Shown in pieces: positions 5,878 through 6,377 of a DNA stretch of 6,377 bases. The position numbers and the translations under genes are program-made. Origin of the DNA: Candidatus Zhuqueibacterota bacterium (GTDB taxonomy: Bacteria > KSB1 > UBA2214). Position 1 is the first letter of the stretch. Each line of letters opens with the position of its first letter. Under the pieces are notes generated by a model that saw only the letters and a program-made list of their open reading frames with translations, had not been told where the DNA came from and searched no databases. Location of the stretch: NCBI GenBank assembly GCA_022706175.1, contig JAKJDB010000169.1:1-6377 (forward strand), read 5' to 3'.

Positions 5878-6377
5878 ATGAAAAAAAATCTCCTGGGTCT
5901 CACCCTGGCTCTGATCATGCTGGCGGCCCTGGCGGATCAGACGCAGGCGATTCCGGCTTTTGCCCGCCGTTACAACATCTCCTGCAGCACCTGTCACGCC
6001 CCGATCCCCAAGCTCAAGCCCTATGGCGCTGAATTTGCCGGGGACGGCTTTATCATGAAAGAAAACGAGAAAGAGCGGGATTACGTGACCGCCGGCGATC
6101 CGTTGCTCTGGCTCAATAAAACCATTCCGATCGCCGTACGCTTTGACGCCTATGCCGTGTCCTACGCCACCGAAGCCAAGACCGATCTGCAATCGCCCTG
6201 GGGCTTGAAATTGCTCTCCGGAGGCGCGCTGTATAAAAACATCGGTTACTATTTTTATTTCTTCATGAGTGAACGCGGTGAGGTGGCCGGCATCGAAGAC
6301 GCCTATGTGCATTTTAACAACATCGGCGGCTCTGAATTTGATATCATGGTGGGCCAGTTCCAGACCAGCGACCCGCT
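5878..6377 (+). CDS. Monoheme cytochrome c fused to predicted outer-membrane porin (Cyc2-like architecture), N-terminal part
   Basis: The frame starts at ATG 5878, with GGAG 6 bases upstream, and is still open at the window's end; 166 full codons are visible. A signal peptide ('MKKNLLGLTLALIMLAALA...QA') leads into 'IPAFARRYNISCSTCHAPIP', with one CXXCH heme site at residues 36-40, then 'KLKPYGAEFAGDGF'. From about residue 75 the chain shows alternating hydrophobic strands with aromatic ends, such as 'IPIAVRFDAYAVSY', 'GALYKNIGYYFYFFMSE' and 'IEDAYVHFNN', and 'FDIMVGQF', as expected for an outer-membrane beta-barrel. A single N-terminal heme right after the signal peptide followed by a barrel is the layout of Cyc2-type fused cytochrome-porins. 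Many uncharacterised FCB-group proteins share it, so iron oxidation is not implied. The 41-bp gap after the pentaheme gene suggests co-transcription and a joint path for electrons through the outer membrane. Confidence 0.75.
   Translation, partial: MKKNLLGLTLALIMLAALADQTQAIPAFARRYNISCSTCHAPIPKLKPYGAEFAGDGFIMKENEKERDYVTAGDPLLWLNKTIPIAVRFDAYAVSYATEAKTDLQSPWGLKLLSGGALYKNIGYYFYFFMSERGEVAGIEDAYVHFNNIGGSEFDIMVGQFQTSDP

Noticed and set aside
5881..5888. Run of eight A's right after the heme-porin ATG as a slippage or phase-variation tract
   Set aside because: It simply encodes Lys-Lys-Asn at the start of a signal peptide, which is common; no evidence of length variation can be seen in one sequence.
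5731..6312. Open frame (193 residues) on the minus strand across the cytochrome-porin junction
   Set aside because: It runs antisense through the end of one clear gene and the heme site of the next; no family resemblance.

Overview
This 6.4-kb window looks like chromosomal DNA from an uncultured-type bacterium of the Fibrobacteres-Chlorobi-Bacteroidetes (FCB) side of the tree, for example a KSB1-, Calditrichota- or Ignavibacteria-like lineage. This is an inference. It rests on a secreted protein ending in the 'LQQNYPNPFN' plus FlgD-Ig type C-terminal module, on a DUF1080 protein, and on multiheme c-type cytochromes next to a 2Fe-superoxide reductase. No rRNA, tRNA, CRISPR array, transposase or phage gene was seen.

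Layout. (1) Bases 1-363, plus strand: the end of a DUF1080 (3-keto-disaccharide hydrolase-like) gene. It faces the next gene convergently across only 36 bp, and a perfect 10-bp inverted repeat spans the junction. (2) Bases 400-3857, minus strand: a two-gene operon. The first gene encodes an exported six-bladed WD40/TolB-like beta-propeller. Four bases later comes a large secreted N-acetylmuramoyl-L-alanine amidase with two Big_5-type Ig domains, a jelly-roll-like module and a T9SS-like C-terminal tail. The amidase gene is split by an apparent one-base insertion at about 1565-1567; removing it gives a continuous 832-residue protein. (3) Bases 3858-4081: a divergent control region. It has a strong sigma70-like promoter facing right, a weaker candidate facing left, and two palindromes between them. 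(4) Bases 4082-6377 and beyond, plus strand: a likely operon of desulfoferrodoxin (dfx), a pentaheme c-type cytochrome, and the start of a monoheme cytochrome apparently fused to an outer-membrane beta-barrel. Gaps are 36 and 41 bp, each gene has a clear ribosome binding site, and no terminator is visible between them.

How the genes may work together. The right-hand operon pairs cytosolic superoxide/oxygen defence with a periplasmic multiheme electron carrier and an outer-membrane heme-porin of Cyc2-like architecture. That suggests an anaerobe or microaerophile in which electron flow across the envelope and oxidative stress are linked. The left-hand operon concerns the cell wall or cell surface: a secreted peptidoglycan amidase and a partner propeller. 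The link between the two operons is only their shared divergent control region. The SOR-pentaheme-porin cluster is the part of the window most likely to be new biology.
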